Shown: piece by piece, positions 17,975 through 28,666 of the stretch | How the letters are laid out: each line of letters opens with the position of its first letter | Position numbering within the stretch: position 1 is the first letter of the stretch | NCBI GenBank assembly: GCA_017467965.1 | Contig: JAFUJZ010000010.1 | Location: 1 to 64,000, forward strand | Reading direction: 5' to 3' | Source: Clostridia bacterium | GTDB taxonomy: Bacteria; Bacillota_A; Clostridia; UMGS1883 | DNA: 64,000 nt | The notes under the pieces: model-generated | Databases searched by the model: none | Seen by the model: only the letters and a program-made list of their open reading frames with translations | What the model was told of the DNA's origin: nothing | Position numbers and translations under genes: made by a program

Positions 17975-19924
17975 ATGAGTAAAGGTAAATATTATATTAC
18001 AACTGCCATAGCATATACTTCAGGCAAGCCTCACATTGGCAACAGCTATGAAATTATGCTTGCAGACTCTATCGCAAGATTTAAGAGAAAAGACGGCTAT
18101 GATGTTTTCTTTCAGACAGGAACAGACGAGCATGGTCAGAAAATTGAATTAAAGGCGGCAGATGCAAATGTAACATGTCAGGATTTTGTTGATAATGTTG
18201 CAGGTGTTATTAAAGAGCTTTGGGATATGGTGGACACATCATATGACAAGTTTATCCGTACAACAGACAAGGACCATGAACGACAGGTTCAGAAGATTTT
18301 TAAGAAGCTTTATGACCAGGGCGACATTTATAAGGGTGCTTATGAAGGCTTATACTGCACACCCTGTGAATCCTTCTGGACAGAAAGCCAGCTTGTAGAC
18401 GGTAAGTGCCCTGACTGTGGCAGAGAAGTAAAGCCCGCAAAGGAAGAAGCATACTTCTTTAAAATGAGCAAGTATGCCGACAGACTTATTGAGCACATTA
18501 ACACACATCCCGAATTCATTCAGCCTGTGAGCAGAAAGAATGAAATGATGAATAATTTCCTTATTCCCGGTCTTCAGGATCTGTGTGTGTCAAGAACATC
18601 TTTTAAGTGGGGTATTCCCGTTGATTTTGACGACAAGCACGTTGTATATGTATGGCTTGACGCTCTTACAAACTATATCACAGGTATAGGCTACGATGCA
18701 GATGGCAATTCTTCAGAGCAGTACAAGAAGCTTTGGCCTGCAGATTTGCACCTTATTGGTAAGGATATTATCCGCTTCCATACAATTTACTGGCCTATTT
18801 TCTTAATGGCTCTTGGTGAAGAATTACCCAAGCAGGTATTTGGTCACCCCTGGCTTTTGCAGGGCGACGGCAAAATGAGTAAGAGTCGCGGCAACGTAAT
18901 TTATGTTGACGATCTGGTTAAGCTCTTTGGCGTTGATGCGGTAAGGTATTTTGTTCTCCACGAAATGCCCTTTGAAAACGATGGTGTTATTAGCTGGGAG
19001 CTTATGGTGGAAAGATTCAATTCTGACCTTGTTAATACGTTGGGTAACCTTGTATACAGAACAATTTCCATGACAAACAAGTACTTTGGAGGTACTGTTA
19101 AGAAAACCGGAGTTACAGGCGATATGGACAGTGACCTTAAGGAAACTGTAGCAGCTGCAGCGGGCAAGGTAAAATCAAAAATGGACAGCCTGAGAGTAGC
19201 AGATGCTATCACTGAAGTCTTTACAGCTATAAAGCGTTGTAATAAGTATGTTGACGAAACAGAGCCTTGGGTTCTTGCTAAAGACGAAGCGAATAACGAT
19301 AGATTGAGCGAAGTAATGTACAATCTTTGCGACTGTATAATTACAATCGCAAGTCTCCTTGAACCCTTTATGCCTCGCACTGCAAAGGCTATCAGTGAGC
19401 AGCTTAACTGCCCCTTAAGAAGCTTTGAAGACTGCGAAAAGAGCGGTCTTTATCCTGCAGAGGGCAAGGTGACAGACAGCCCCGAAATGCTCTTTGCAAG
19501 AATTAAGCTTGAAGATATTTTAGCTGAGGTTGAAAAGATTATGGGTGCGCAAAAGCCCAAAGAACCTGAAAAGAAGGCTGTAGAAAAGCCCGAAGCTAAG
19601 GAAGAAATCAGTATTGATGAATTCTGTAAGATGGATTTGAGAGTGGGCACAGTAATAGCCTGCGAAAAGGTTAAAAAGTCCAACAAGCTCTTAAAGTTCC
19701 AGCTTGATTTTGGCTATGAACAGCGTCAGATTGTATCGGGTATTGCAAAGTACTACAACCCCGACGATTTAATCGGCAAGCAGGTTGTAGCAGTTGTTAA
19801 TCTTGCACCGGTCAAGCTTTGCGGTGAATTAAGCCAGGGTATGATTTTGTCTGCTGCAAACGACGAAGAATTAAGCCTTGTTTCTCCCATAGCGGAAATT
19901 GCAAACGGCAGTGAGGTACGATAA
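17975..19924 (+). CDS. metG: Methionyl-tRNA synthetase
   Basis: A 649-residue class I synthetase. HIGN (about residue 18) is the HIGH motif, four cysteines in CTPC and CPDC form the zinc knuckle (about 127-145), and KMSKSRGN (about residue 300) is present. Residues about 540-649 are a fused EMAPII/OB-fold tRNA-binding domain (DLRVGTVIACEKV, QIVSGIAKYYNP, NLAPVKLCGELSQGM). The ATG at 17975 is preferred to the in-frame TTG at 17966. The nearest ribosome-site-like bases (GTGGG) lie in the 3' arm of HP5. No methionine T-box or SAM riboswitch is recognisable upstream. Confidence 0.95.
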   Translation: MSKGKYYITTAIAYTSGKPHIGNSYEIMLADSIARFKRKDGYDVFFQTGTDEHGQKIELKAADANVTCQDFVDNVAGVIKELWDMVDTSYDKFIRTTDKDHERQVQKIFKKLYDQGDIYKGAYEGLYCTPCESFWTESQLVDGKCPDCGREVKPAKEEAYFFKMSKYADRLIEHINTHPEFIQPVSRKNEMMNNFLIPGLQDLCVSRTSFKWGIPVDFDDKHVVYVWLDALTNYITGIGYDADGNSSEQYKKLWPADLHLIGKDIIRFHTIYWPIFLMALGEELPKQVFGHPWLLQGDGKMSKSRGNVIYVDDLVKLFGVDAVRYFVLHEMPFENDGVISWELMVERFNSDLVNTLGNLVYRTISMTNKYFGGTVKKTGVTGDMDSDLKETVAAAAGKVKSKMDSLRVADAITEVFTAIKRCNKYVDETEPWVLAKDEANNDRLSEVMYNLCDCIITIASLLEPFMPRTAKAISEQLNCPLRSFEDCEKSGLYPAEGKVTDSPEMLFARIKLEDILAEVEKIMGAQKPKEPEKKAVEKPEAKEEISIDEFCKMDLRVGTVIACEKVKKSNKLLKFQLDFGYEQRQIVSGIAKYYNPDDLIGKQVVAVVNLAPVKLCGELSQGMILSAANDEELSLVSPIAEIANGSEVR

Positions 19925-19926
19925 AA

Positions 19927-20697
19927 ATGTTATTTGATGTGCATGCACATTACGATGACGAACGTTTTGACGAGGACAGGGACATTATCCTGTCCTCGAT
20001 GCTTGATAACAACGTTGGTCATATTATAAATATTGGATGCGATATTCCCTCAAGCAAGGCAAGTATTGCCTTGGCAGAAAAATATCCCTTTATGTATGCG
20101 GCGGTTGGTTTTCACCCTCACGAAGCGGCAACGGTTCACAAAAAGGACCTTGACGCGATAATTGATTTAGCAAAGCACAAAAAAGTAGTTGCCATAGGCG
20201 AAATCGGTCTTGACTATTACTACGGCAAGGAAACAGAGGAAGTGCAGCGAAAGGTTTTCCGCGAGCAGATTGAGCTTGCAAAAAGTGTAAACCTGCCATT
20301 TCAAGTGCATAACCGTGATTCCACGAGAGACTGCCTGATGATTTTAAAGGAATCAAAAATGGGTGAAAGACGAGGCATGATGCACTGCTTTAGTGAAAGC
20401 AAAGAAACTGCCCGCGAGATGCTTAAATTAGGCATGAAAATATCAATAGGCGGTATTGTAACCTTTAAAAACAACGTGAAAACCGTGGAAGTGGTAAAAT
20501 ATGTGCCTATTGAAGAAATGATGATTGAAACAGACTGCCCGTACCTTGCGCCTGTGCCTTATCGAGGCAAGCGCAACAGCTCGGTGTATGTGCACGCAGT
20601 GGCAGAAAAAATCGCCGAGTTAAAGGGAATGGACGTTGAAGAAGTTGTTGAAATTACGGAGAAAAACGCGAAAGACTTTTTTGATATTAAGGACTGA
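19927..20697 (+). CDS. tatD: TatD-family metal-dependent deoxyribonuclease
   Basis: A 256-residue TIM-barrel amidohydrolase-fold enzyme. Metal ligands are visible in FDVHAHYDD, GEIGLDYYY, VHNRDS, MHCFS and ETDCPYLAP. Family members are DNA exonucleases or repair-associated hydrolases. It begins two bases after metG, the classic metG-tatD arrangement, and is followed after five bases by its linked radical SAM gene. Confidence 0.93.
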   Translation: MLFDVHAHYDDERFDEDRDIILSSMLDNNVGHIINIGCDIPSSKASIALAEKYPFMYAAVGFHPHEAATVHKKDLDAIIDLAKHKKVVAIGEIGLDYYYGKETEEVQRKVFREQIELAKSVNLPFQVHNRDSTRDCLMILKESKMGERRGMMHCFSESKETAREMLKLGMKISIGGIVTFKNNVKTVEVVKYVPIEEMMIETDCPYLAPVPYRGKRNSSVYVHAVAEKIAELKGMDVEEVVEITEKNAKDFFDIKD

Positions 20698-20702
20698 ATA
20701 TA

Positions 20703-21305
20703 ATGAACATTATCGCGTATCCCATAGGGGATAGTTTATATTTGAATTTAACAAATCGTTGTACAAATGCGTGCACCTTTTGTGTGCGCACAACAACAGA
20801 CGGCGGAATGGGCTACGACTTATGGATTGACAAGGAGCCTACTGTTGCCGAAATGGTAGAGGACATTAAGGCAAAGGGCATCGAAAACTACAAGGAATTG
20901 GTGCTTTGCGGTTACGGTGAGCCTACCGAGCGATACGATGATATGCTCGCCGTTTTAAAAGAAATCAAAGCTTATTGTCCCGTACGTGTGAGACTTAACA
21001 CAAACGGTCACGCAAATCTGATTGCAGGTGAAAACGTTACATACAAAATGCAGGGTCTTATTGACATTGTGTCGATATCTTTAAATGCTCCCGATGCAAG
21101 ACGATATAACGAAATCTGTAAATGCCAATACGGCGAACAGGGCTTTTATGCAATGCTTGATTTTGCAAAAGAGGCAAAGAATTATGTGCCAGAGGTTGTC
21201 CTTAGTGTAGTTGATGTTATGGATAAAGAAGATATTGAAGCTTGCCGCAAAATTGCGGAGGATATAGGCGTTAAATTCAGAGTGAGAGAATTTATAACAG
21301 ACTGA
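20703..21305 (+). CDS. TatD-associated radical SAM protein
   Basis: A 200-residue radical SAM enzyme with the [4Fe-4S] motif NRCTNACTFC (C-x3-C-x2-C, about residues 18-25), the GYGEP SAM-contact motif and a short TIM-barrel core. No extra C-terminal cluster domain is present. It matches what I know as the TatD-linked radical SAM family, found beside tatD in many anaerobes and without a known substrate. It is probably co-transcribed with metG and tatD. The shared context suggests RNA or DNA modification or repair, but that is inference only. Confidence 0.85.
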   Translation: MNIIAYPIGDSLYLNLTNRCTNACTFCVRTTTDGGMGYDLWIDKEPTVAEMVEDIKAKGIENYKELVLCGYGEPTERYDDMLAVLKEIKAYCPVRVRLNTNGHANLIAGENVTYKMQGLIDIVSISLNAPDARRYNEICKCQYGEQGFYAMLDFAKEAKNYVPEVVLSVVDVMDKEDIEACRKIAEDIGVKFRVREFITD

Positions 21306-21324
21306 CAAGTAAGGAGGAGTTGGC

Positions 21325-22164
21325 ATGAAAAACACAACGGCTACGTTTGCCCAGATGAAAAAGAACGGCGAAAAGATATCAATGCTTACGGCGTATGATT
21401 ATTCCACTGCAAGATTAGTTGATTCTGCAGGGGTTAATTCTATCCTTGTGGGTGATTCCTTGGGCATGGTAATGCTCGGATATCCCGATTCTACACGTGT
21501 TACCATGGAAGATATGCTCCACCATGTAAAAGCAGTTGTAAGAGGAGTACAAAATGCTCTTGTTGTTGCAGATATGCCCTTTATGAGCTATCAGACAAGC
21601 GTTTATGATGCTGTTAAAAACGCAGGCAGACTTATCCAGGAGGGTGGTGCCGGCTGCGTTAAGCTTGAAGGCGGTGTAGATATTTACGAGCAGATTGAAG
21701 CTATTGTAAAGGCGGGCATCCCCGTGTGCGGTCACGTGGGCTTAACGCCCCAGTCAATAAATGCCTTTGGCGGATTTAAAGTACAGGGCAAAACATTGGA
21801 AACCGCAAAAAAAATAATCGAAGATGCTAAAGCCGTGGAAAAAGCAGGTGCTTTTGCAATAGTGCTTGAGGGTATTCCCGCGCCTTTGGCTGACATAATT
21901 ACAAAGCAGATTACTATACCGACAATCGGAATAGGTGCAAGTAATTCCTGCGACGGTCAGGTACTCGTTTATCAGGACATGCTGGGACTTTACTCAAACT
22001 TTACACCCAAGTTTGTAAAAAAGTTTGCAAATATAGGTGATGCCATGACCGAAGCATTCAAAAAATATGATGAAGAGGTTAAAAACGGCTCTTTCCCCAC
22101 GGAAGAATATACATATAAAATGGACGAAAATGTGTTGAAAGAAATCGAGGCGTATTTAAAATGA
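21325..22164 (+). CDS. panB: 3-methyl-2-oxobutanoate hydroxymethyltransferase
   Basis: A 279-residue enzyme making ketopantoate from 2-oxoisovalerate and methylene-tetrahydrofolate, the first pantothenate step. Motifs: [41 protein letters not shown], and VLEGIP with the catalytic Glu. AAGGAGGAG precedes the ATG. It overlaps panC by four bases. Confidence 0.96.
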   Translation: MKNTTATFAQMKKNGEKISMLTAYDYSTARLVDSAGVNSILVGDSLGMVMLGYPDSTRVTMEDMLHHVKAVVRGVQNALVVADMPFMSYQTSVYDAVKNAGRLIQEGGAGCVKLEGGVDIYEQIEAIVKAGIPVCGHVGLTPQSINAFGGFKVQGKTLETAKKIIEDAKAVEKAGAFAIVLEGIPAPLADIITKQITIPTIGIGASNSCDGQVLVYQDMLGLYSNFTPKFVKKFANIGDAMTEAFKKYDEEVKNGSFPTEEYTYKMDENVLKEIEAYLK

Positions 22165-22997
22165 AAATTTTGACTACAGTTAAGGAAGTACGAGAATACG
22201 TAAAGAGTGCCAAAATGGCAGGCAAAACCGTAGGTTTGGTACCTACTATGGGTTATTTGCATGAGGGACATGCGTCTCTTGTTAAAAAGAGCGTAGCGGA
22301 ATGTGACGTGACTGTTGTGAGCATATTTGTAAATCCCACACAGTTTGCCCCTAATGAGGATTTTGAAGCATATCCCCGCGACCTTGACCACGACGTTAAG
22401 CTTTTAACTGAATGCGGTGCTGACGCGGTTTTCCACCCCGAAGCAGAAGAGATGTATTTTCCCGATGCCACAACAACAATTGTGCCTGATGTTTTATCTA
22501 AAAACCTTTGCGGTAAAACCAGACCCATTCACTTTGGCGGAGTGTGCACAGTTGTAGGCAAGCTCTTCAACATCGTTACACCCGACAAGGCTTTCTTCGG
22601 ACAAAAGGATGCTCAACAGCTTGCCATTATCAAGCGCATGGTGCGAGACTTGAACTTTGGTGTTGAAATTGTGGGCTGCCCCATAATCCGTGAAGAGGAC
22701 GGCTTGGCAAAGAGTAGCCGTAATACATATCTTAATGCTGACGAAAGAAAAGCGGCTTTGTGCCTCTCACAGGCGGTAAAGCTTGGACAGAAATTGGTGT
22801 CAGAGGGAGAAAAGAGCACAAAGGTTATTTTAGATAAAATGATTGAACATATAAATAAAGAGCCTTTAGCCAAAATTGACTATGTTCAGGCAGTTGACAT
22901 GAGCATGCAGGATGTTGACACAATCTGCAGCGAGACACTTTTTGCAATGGCAGTATATATAGGGAAGACACGTTTAATCGATAATTTTATGGTTTAA
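22161..22997 (+). CDS. panC: Pantothenate synthetase
   Basis: A 278-residue ATP-dependent ligase joining pantoate and beta-alanine. [11 protein letters not shown] is the HIGH-like ATP motif (about residues 28-38), followed by [21 protein letters not shown] and KSSRNTYL (KMSKS-like). Length is normal. Middle gene of a complete panB-panC-panD set. Confidence 0.96.
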   Translation: MKILTTVKEVREYVKSAKMAGKTVGLVPTMGYLHEGHASLVKKSVAECDVTVVSIFVNPTQFAPNEDFEAYPRDLDHDVKLLTECGADAVFHPEAEEMYFPDATTTIVPDVLSKNLCGKTRPIHFGGVCTVVGKLFNIVTPDKAFFGQKDAQQLAIIKRMVRDLNFGVEIVGCPIIREEDGLAKSSRNTYLNADERKAALCLSQAVKLGQKLVSEGEKSTKVILDKMIEHINKEPLAKIDYVQAVDMSMQDVDTICSETLFAMAVYIGKTRLIDNFMV

Positions 22998-23013
22998 TTG
23001 ATAGGTGATAAAA

Positions 23014-23406
23014 ATGACAATTACAATGTTAAAGGGCAAAATTCACCGTGCCAAGGTGACCCAGGCGGAGATTAATTACATAGGCAGTATTACGGTTGAC
23101 AGCGAGCTACTTGAGGCGGCAGGTATACTTGAATACGAAAAGGTGCAGGTCGTTGATATTACAAACGGCAACCGTCTTGAAACATACACCATTGCAGGTG
23201 AAAAGGGCAGCGGTGTCATATGCCTTAACGGCGCGGCGGCAAAAATGGTTGATGTCGGTGACAGGATAATCATTATGGCGTATGCGCAGATGGATATGGA
23301 GGAAGCTGACGGCTTCAAGCCAAGAGTTGTATTTGTAAACAAAGAAAACAAAATAGTAAAAAAAGCTCATTACGAAAAAGCAGGCGAGCTTTTTGAGGAG
23401 CTGTAA
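23014..23406 (+). CDS. panD: Aspartate 1-decarboxylase proenzyme
   Basis: A 130-residue pyruvoyl enzyme precursor that makes beta-alanine. Self-cleavage is expected at the Gly-Ser bond in NYIGSITVD; the new N-terminal Ser becomes the pyruvoyl group. [10 protein letters not shown] and [12 protein letters not shown] are typical. Start choice: ATG 23014, with GGTG six bases upstream; a GTG at 23005 and an ATG at 23026 are also in frame. Together with panB and panC it supplies pantothenate for CoA. A strong terminator follows directly. Confidence 0.95.
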   Translation: MTITMLKGKIHRAKVTQAEINYIGSITVDSELLEAAGILEYEKVQVVDITNGNRLETYTIAGEKGSGVICLNGAAAKMVDVGDRIIIMAYAQMDMEEADGFKPRVVFVNKENKIVKKAHYEKAGELFEEL

Positions 23407-23410
23407 AGCA

Positions 23411-23447
23411 AAGCGGTAAATAAATGTACTTATTTACCGCTTTTTTT
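23411..23447 (+). terminator. Rho-independent terminator after panD
   Basis: A 13-bp stem (23411-23423 with 23430-23442), 6-base loop and a run of seven T (23441-23447). It closes the long rightward biosynthetic block. Confidence 0.93.
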
Positions 23448-23561
23448 GTTTGTAGAACACAAAAAATTAACAAAGTTGTAGTTGCTAAAAAACTTAAGCT
23501 ATGTTAGTATATAATTAGGTATATGTTTAGTGAATTATATATACAGAAAGGATGACTACAC

Positions 23562-26500
23562 ATGAGAATGAAAAAAGTTTTAAGTCTTGTTCTCGCGGTG
23601 GTGATGACGCTGAGCTTTGTGCCGTCAGTTTACGCTGACGATATGGTGCTTGAAAGCTACAGTGTGAATTCTGCTACCACTATTGAAGGTCAGATGCCGA
23701 TTCTGCCTGACAGAGCAACACTTATATTCGAAAACGGTGATGTATTGATTGAATACATCACATGGAATGAGTTTGATGAAAGTCTGTATGCCACGGAAGG
23801 CACCTTTGAGGTAACAGGCGTTACAGAATCAGGCTATGAGGTAAGGACAACTGTTACGGTTGAAAAAAATTCCGATACAGATATTGCCTCCGGTCTTATT
23901 GCATACTATAACTTTGACAACATAGGAACAAGCCCGTCTGTGATTTCTGACGTTTCCGGTAACGGAAACGACGCAACTGTTTTGAATACTGTTGTTGCAG
24001 GCGACGGAGGCTGGTTACAGGGTGCAAATAATACCCTCACGATTACAGATGACGGTATTGCTAATTTCCCCGGTAACACCAATGAATGGTGGAATAATTA
24101 TTTAGGTGCAGCTTTAAAGCTTCCTAATAATATAAACTCCGGTGTTGAAAGCTTTTCCTTCTCTGCATGGATTAAGGCAGACGGAGATTATACATATGCA
24201 AATAACATGACAAGATTTTTCGACTTTGGTAATCTTGGCAGTGGCTCAAATAACGCATATAACAGTATTTTTGCAAGATACACATCCTCCTCGGGACTTC
24301 TTCGCATTCAGGACAGAGACATTAACAAATACCAGGAAGCAACGATTTCATCTCGTCCTTTTACGGATGTTTGGGGCCACTTTGTTTTTACATACGAAAA
24401 AAATGAGGAAACAGGCTATTACGAGACAAAGGTATATGTAAATGGTGAAGTTGTTCCCGAATTTACAACAACTGATGTTTATACACGCGCACTTTCCGAT
24501 TTGGGTACACTCACAGATGTAAATAACGGCTTTTTTATCGGTCGTACTGTATGGGGTGCCACAAATCAGCAGGTTACAGACAACCCTGACTTCAAGGGAC
24601 AGATGGACGAAATCCGTCTTTACTCACGTGGGTTGACAAAAGGTCAGGTGCAGTATATTTACGAGACAACAGCTCCCGTAGGTATGATCGAAATGACAGA
24701 TTACTACGTTGATGATGTAACAACCCTTGCAGGAGACTATCCTCTTTTGCCTGAAACAGTAACTGTTTACTATAATACAGGCGCTGAAAAGGAAATGAAC
24801 GTTACATGGGATGTTATCTCTTCTGACGAATACGCCCAGGAAGGTAGCTTCATGGCAGGTGGATATACAGAAGAGGGTAACTATGTTGAACTTAAAGTTA
24901 TCGTTATAAAGAAGGATGCCTCCACACTTAACGAGGGACTTCTCGCTTATTACACGTTTAACGATGATGCTGAGAACCCCGACACAATTATTGACGCCTC
25001 CGGAAATAATAATAACGCAATTGTACACAATCTTTATCAGGAGGTTTCCTCCCGTTGGGGTAATGTGACTATTGATAAGAAGGTTACTGTTGCCGACGGC
25101 GTATTGTATTTTCCCGGTGCTGTAATAGGCGAAGATGTAGGATTGGGCGGACGCGAAAGAAGCTATTACTACGCAGGCCCTGCAATCCGTATGCCCGACG
25201 GTATTAACGAGGGTGCAGAGGAATTTACATATGCTGCATGGATTTATGCAGACACAGATTACCGCTATGCGTCTTCTCTCCAGAGATTTTTTGACTTTGG
25301 TAACGATGTGAGAGATTCCTTCTTCTTCCGTTATGTTCCCTCGACGGGCGAATCTCGCTTCCAGGACAGAGGTGTGGGCTCAGGTAGTGACGACGCAAAT
25401 TCACTTGTCGCAGCAACCCTTGAGGAGAATCCTTTTGCAGATAAGTGGGCGCATCTTGTTGTAACATATGAAAAGAGCAGTGAAGGTGAATACTACACTC
25501 CTCATATCTATGTTGACGGCGTTGAAAGATACGAGTATGACAATACACTTACAACCCTTACGCGTGCTTTTGGTGATAGTGTATCGTCCTCAAGCTCAAA
25601 CTACGGTATGTGGATTGGTAAAACACAGTGGGCATTTGATTCCTCTCAGGCGGCAAATAACCCCGAGTTCAAAGGTAAAATGGACGAAATCCGTCTTTAC
25701 GACAGAGCTCTTAGTGCAAGTGAAGTAGCTGAACTTTATAATGCAAAGAAACCCTCCGATGTTCCTGTTGATTACGACAGTATGCCTCAGACTAAGATTG
25801 CAATAACAGAGGATGTTGAACTCAGCGGCAAATACCCCTCCACAAATATGAACGGCGAAACACAGATGCTTGTATCATCAAATAACGGTGCGGCATATAC
25901 GCGCTACGGACTGATGAGAACAAGCGATTTATCAGCGGGCGAAATTGCCTCCCTTGCAAACTGTGAGAAGGCAGTTTTGAGCGTTTATGTAACACTTATT
26001 GACAACACAGGTGATAACGAATTCTACTGCTACGGCTTAACAGGCGATAGTAACGATTGGGATGTTGATGCCGTTACATATGAAAATTACACCGACACAA
26101 TAGGCGGCAGTATCACTGATGTGGGAGTTTCTGCAGCAGGCGAGCTTTTAGATACACAGATTGCAACAGGTCAGACAAGGGATTTCTATATGCAGTGGGA
26201 TGTTACTGAGTTTGTGAAGGCACACGCTGCAGAAGGATTTAGTTTCCTTCTTACTTGTGGCAGTGACGTTGCATATATTAATACAAGTGAATCTAATTTG
26301 GAAGGTCAGATGCCCGAAATTATTGTTTATCAGCAGGGCACACCTATCACTGTAAATAGAGTTGACACAGAAGGCAATCAGATTTCCTCTTCTGTTGTTT
26401 ACGGCGTGGCAGGCAGTAGCTATACATATAATGTAGCAGACGCACTTGTAAGCTACAACAATTCAATTTATGTTGTTAATAAAGAGCTTTCCTCTCTTAC

Positions 26501-28577
26501 TGTTGAGTCCGTAACAGGCGAAGATGTAATAGAGGTTGTTTACGAAAAAGCAACAGATATAAGATGTGACAGCGTAAATGTGAGAACATACGTTGGCAAA
26601 GCACCTACACTTCCGAGAGTACTCAATGTTTATGCTGGTAACTATAGTGCACTCTTTGCAGTACAGTGGGAAACAATCGATTCCTCACTCTATGCCCAAA
26701 AGGGTGAATTCACAGTTAAGGGTACTATATTGGGTACAGATGTGACCCTTGATGCAAATGTTGTTGTATTCCCCGAATACAACGGTCAGGTAGGCGGCGA
26801 CTTGGTACTCTATATCTATACTGACGGCGAGCTTTATGAAGAAAAGCGCATCAACAAATCCTATGGTTCATCCTTTACACTTGATACCGGCTACGAAAAC
26901 TACCTCGGCAGCCTTTATGTGCTTGACAATATTACAGGCGATATTGACCAGATTGGTCAGAGCATTGCAATGAACAGTCTCAACCAGCATGTTGAATTGT
27001 ACTATGTAATGAAGGAAGCTATCGAAGGCGATTTAACCGTTAAGATAAAGGCAGACAATTTTGAAGCTACAAGCTATACAATGACAGCGACTGCGAAGGT
27101 TTTGAATACAGAAAAAACAGACGAAACAGTTAAGATTGTTATTGCTGATTACAACGACAATGGTGAAATGACAAATGCTATAACAGAGAGTGAAGTGGTT
27201 GCAAGCAGAACAGGCGAAACGGTAACAATCACAAAGAGTATTGTATATGATGAAGCAAAGCACAAAAACAGCGTTGTATACCTCTGGACAGACGATATGG
27301 AACCCGTGGCAGAAGAGATTTATGTTTGCGATGTTCCCGTATCCGGATATATGTCTGAAGAGGTTTATGCAATGATTCCCACATATGAAAGTGCGGTAAC
27401 AGCTGTAAGAAGTGCAAACGACTACTGGCAGAGTAATTATTCCTACAACACCTGGACAAACGGTATTCACCCGTCATTCTGGGCGAGAGCGGCTTATCAT
27501 ACAGGTAATATGGAAGTTTACAAATTGTTAGGTGATGAAGATTATCTTCAGCACTCTATCGATTGGGCTAATTATAACAACTGGGTAGGCAATCCCTCAA
27601 CTGCAGACCCGAGTCAGTGGACATGGGGTTACAACCAGGATTATAACTCCAGCGCCGTTCTCTTCGGTGACTGGCAGATATGCTTCCAGAGCTATCTTGA
27701 CATGTATGAATTCGGCGTAGAGGATGCAAACCTTGACAGAGTATATGAGGTTATGGACTATCAGATAAGTAAGGATGAAGACGGTTTCTGGTGGTGGGCA
27801 GATGCTCTTTACATGGTAATGCCTGTTATGAGTAAGCTTTATAAGCACACAGGCGATGAAAAGTATCTTGATGCTTTGTATAAGTATTTCAGATACGCTA
27901 AGGAGCTTATGTATGACGGCCCCGGCGGTATCCCGACAAGTAGTGACGGTTATACAACAAGTGCATCTCTTAAAAATGGTGCATATTATTCCGACCCCGA
28001 CAACTACGCATATCTCTTCTATCGTGATGCAAACTACGTATATCCCTTGAACCCCAACTCCGGTCACGAAACGGAAAAGAACTTCTGGGCAAGAGGCGAC
28101 GGTTGGGTATTCGCAGGACTTGCAAAAGTACTTGCCGATATGCCCTCGACTTACGAGCATTATGATGAATTCTACAACACCTATATGGAAATGGCCCCTG
28201 CTATTATCGCTTGTCAGCAGACAGATGAAAATGGCTACGGATTCTGGACACAGAGTATGCTTCAGGATTACCCCAAGGGTACAAACGGTAACGATGAAGG
28301 CTACGAAACAAGCGGTACAGCGTTCTTCACATACGGTTTGTTCTGGGGTATCAACAATGGTCTTCTTGATGAGGAAACTTATCTTGAACCCGCAATCCGT
28401 GCATGGGGATATCTTGAAAACGTAGCACTCCACGATAGTGGTAAGGTTGGCTACGTACAGCCTATCGGTTCCAATGCGACACAGGCAACGCCCTATGATA
28501 CTACACAGGACTTTGGTGTAGGTGCGTACCTCCTTGCAGCCTGCGAAGCTGCACGCTATGCACAAAGCCAGGAATAA
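23562..28577 (+). CDS. Secreted multidomain protein with two LamG domains and a C-terminal GH105/GH88-type hydrolase
   Basis: A 1671-residue exported protein. Signal peptide: about 1-25 (ending VPSVYA). Domain order by eye: Ig-like group 4 (about 27-105); LamG (about 110-367, starting LIAYYNFDN and ending GQMDEIRLYSR); Ig-like (375-450); LamG (460-727); DNRLRE-like (745-923, beta-rich); MucBP-like and Ig-like stretches (925-1260); catalytic domain (about 1275-1671). The last has the unsaturated-uronyl-hydrolase pattern: YHTGNMEVYKLLGD, FWWWADALYMVMP with the likely acid Asp, FWARGDGWVFAG. It should remove unsaturated uronic acid from lyase-made pectin-type fragments. No LPXTG or SLH anchor is visible. 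A TATAAT at 23510-23515 may be the -10 box; I see no good -35. Confidence 0.85.
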   Translation: MRMKKVLSLVLAVVMTLSFVPSVYADDMVLESYSVNSATTIEGQMPILPDRATLIFENGDVLIEYITWNEFDESLYATEGTFEVTGVTESGYEVRTTVTVEKNSDTDIASGLIAYYNFDNIGTSPSVISDVSGNGNDATVLNTVVAGDGGWLQGANNTLTITDDGIANFPGNTNEWWNNYLGAALKLPNNINSGVESFSFSAWIKADGDYTYANNMTRFFDFGNLGSGSNNAYNSIFARYTSSSGLLRIQDRDINKYQEATISSRPFTDVWGHFVFTYEKNEETGYYETKVYVNGEVVPEFTTTDVYTRALSDLGTLTDVNNGFFIGRTVWGATNQQVTDNPDFKGQMDEIRLYSRGLTKGQVQYIYETTAPVGMIEMTDYYVDDVTTLAGDYPLLPETVTVYYNTGAEKEMNVTWDVISSDEYAQEGSFMAGGYTEEGNYVELKVIVIKKDASTLNEGLLAYYTFNDDAENPDTIIDASGNNNNAIVHNLYQEVSSRWGNVTIDKKVTVADGVLYFPGAVIGEDVGLGGRERSYYYAGPAIRMPDGINEGAEEFTYAAWIYADTDYRYASSLQRFFDFGNDVRDSFFFRYVPSTGESRFQDRGVGSGSDDANSLVAATLEENPFADKWAHLVVTYEKSSEGEYYTPHIYVDGVERYEYDNTLTTLTRAFGDSVSSSSSNYGMWIGKTQWAFDSSQAANNPEFKGKMDEIRLYDRALSASEVAELYNAKKPSDVPVDYDSMPQTKIAITEDVELSGKYPSTNMNGETQMLVSSNNGAAYTRYGLMRTSDLSAGEIASLANCEKAVLSVYVTLIDNTGDNEFYCYGLTGDSNDWDVDAVTYENYTDTIGGSITDVGVSAAGELLDTQIATGQTRDFYMQWDVTEFVKAHAAEGFSFLLTCGSDVAYINTSESNLEGQMPEIIVYQQGTPITVNRVDTEGNQISSSVVYGVAGSSYTYNVADALVSYNNSIYVVNKELSSLTVESVTGEDVIEVVYEKATDIRCDSVNVRTYVGKAPTLPRVLNVYAGNYSALFAVQWETIDSSLYAQKGEFTVKGTILGTDVTLDANVVVFPEYNGQVGGDLVLYIYTDGELYEEKRINKSYGSSFTLDTGYENYLGSLYVLDNITGDIDQIGQSIAMNSLNQHVELYYVMKEAIEGDLTVKIKADNFEATSYTMTATAKVLNTEKTDETVKIVIADYNDNGEMTNAITESEVVASRTGETVTITKSIVYDEAKHKNSVVYLWTDDMEPVAEEIYVCDVPVSGYMSEEVYAMIPTYESAVTAVRSANDYWQSNYSYNTWTNGIHPSFWARAAYHTGNMEVYKLLGDEDYLQHSIDWANYNNWVGNPSTADPSQWTWGYNQDYNSSAVLFGDWQICFQSYLDMYEFGVEDANLDRVYEVMDYQISKDEDGFWWWADALYMVMPVMSKLYKHTGDEKYLDALYKYFRYAKELMYDGPGGIPTSSDGYTTSASLKNGAYYSDPDNYAYLFYRDANYVYPLNPNSGHETEKNFWARGDGWVFAGLAKVLADMPSTYEHYDEFYNTYMEMAPAIIACQQTDENGYGFWTQSMLQDYPKGTNGNDEGYETSGTAFFTYGLFWGINNGLLDEETYLEPAIRAWGYLENVALHDSGKVGYVQPIGSNATQATPYDTTQDFGVGAYLLAACEAARYAQSQE

Positions 28578-28591
28578 AGTTTTAATTAAGC

Positions 28592-28622
28592 AAAAAAGCA
28601 ATCCTTAAAGGATTGCTTTTTT
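28592..28622 (+). terminator. Rho-independent terminator after the secreted hydrolase gene
   Basis: A 13-bp stem (28592-28604 with 28610-28622) centred on GCAATCC/GGATTGC, ending in six T. Confidence 0.9.
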
Positions 28623-28666
28623 GTCTCTTACATGATAAAATTAAATAAATGTGGGAAGGTGATAAA

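Noticed and set aside
17730..17982. Two overlapping open frames (79 and 69 codons) between pyrD and metG
   Set aside because: They lie in the multi-hairpin region, have no ribosome site and encode low-complexity basic peptides.
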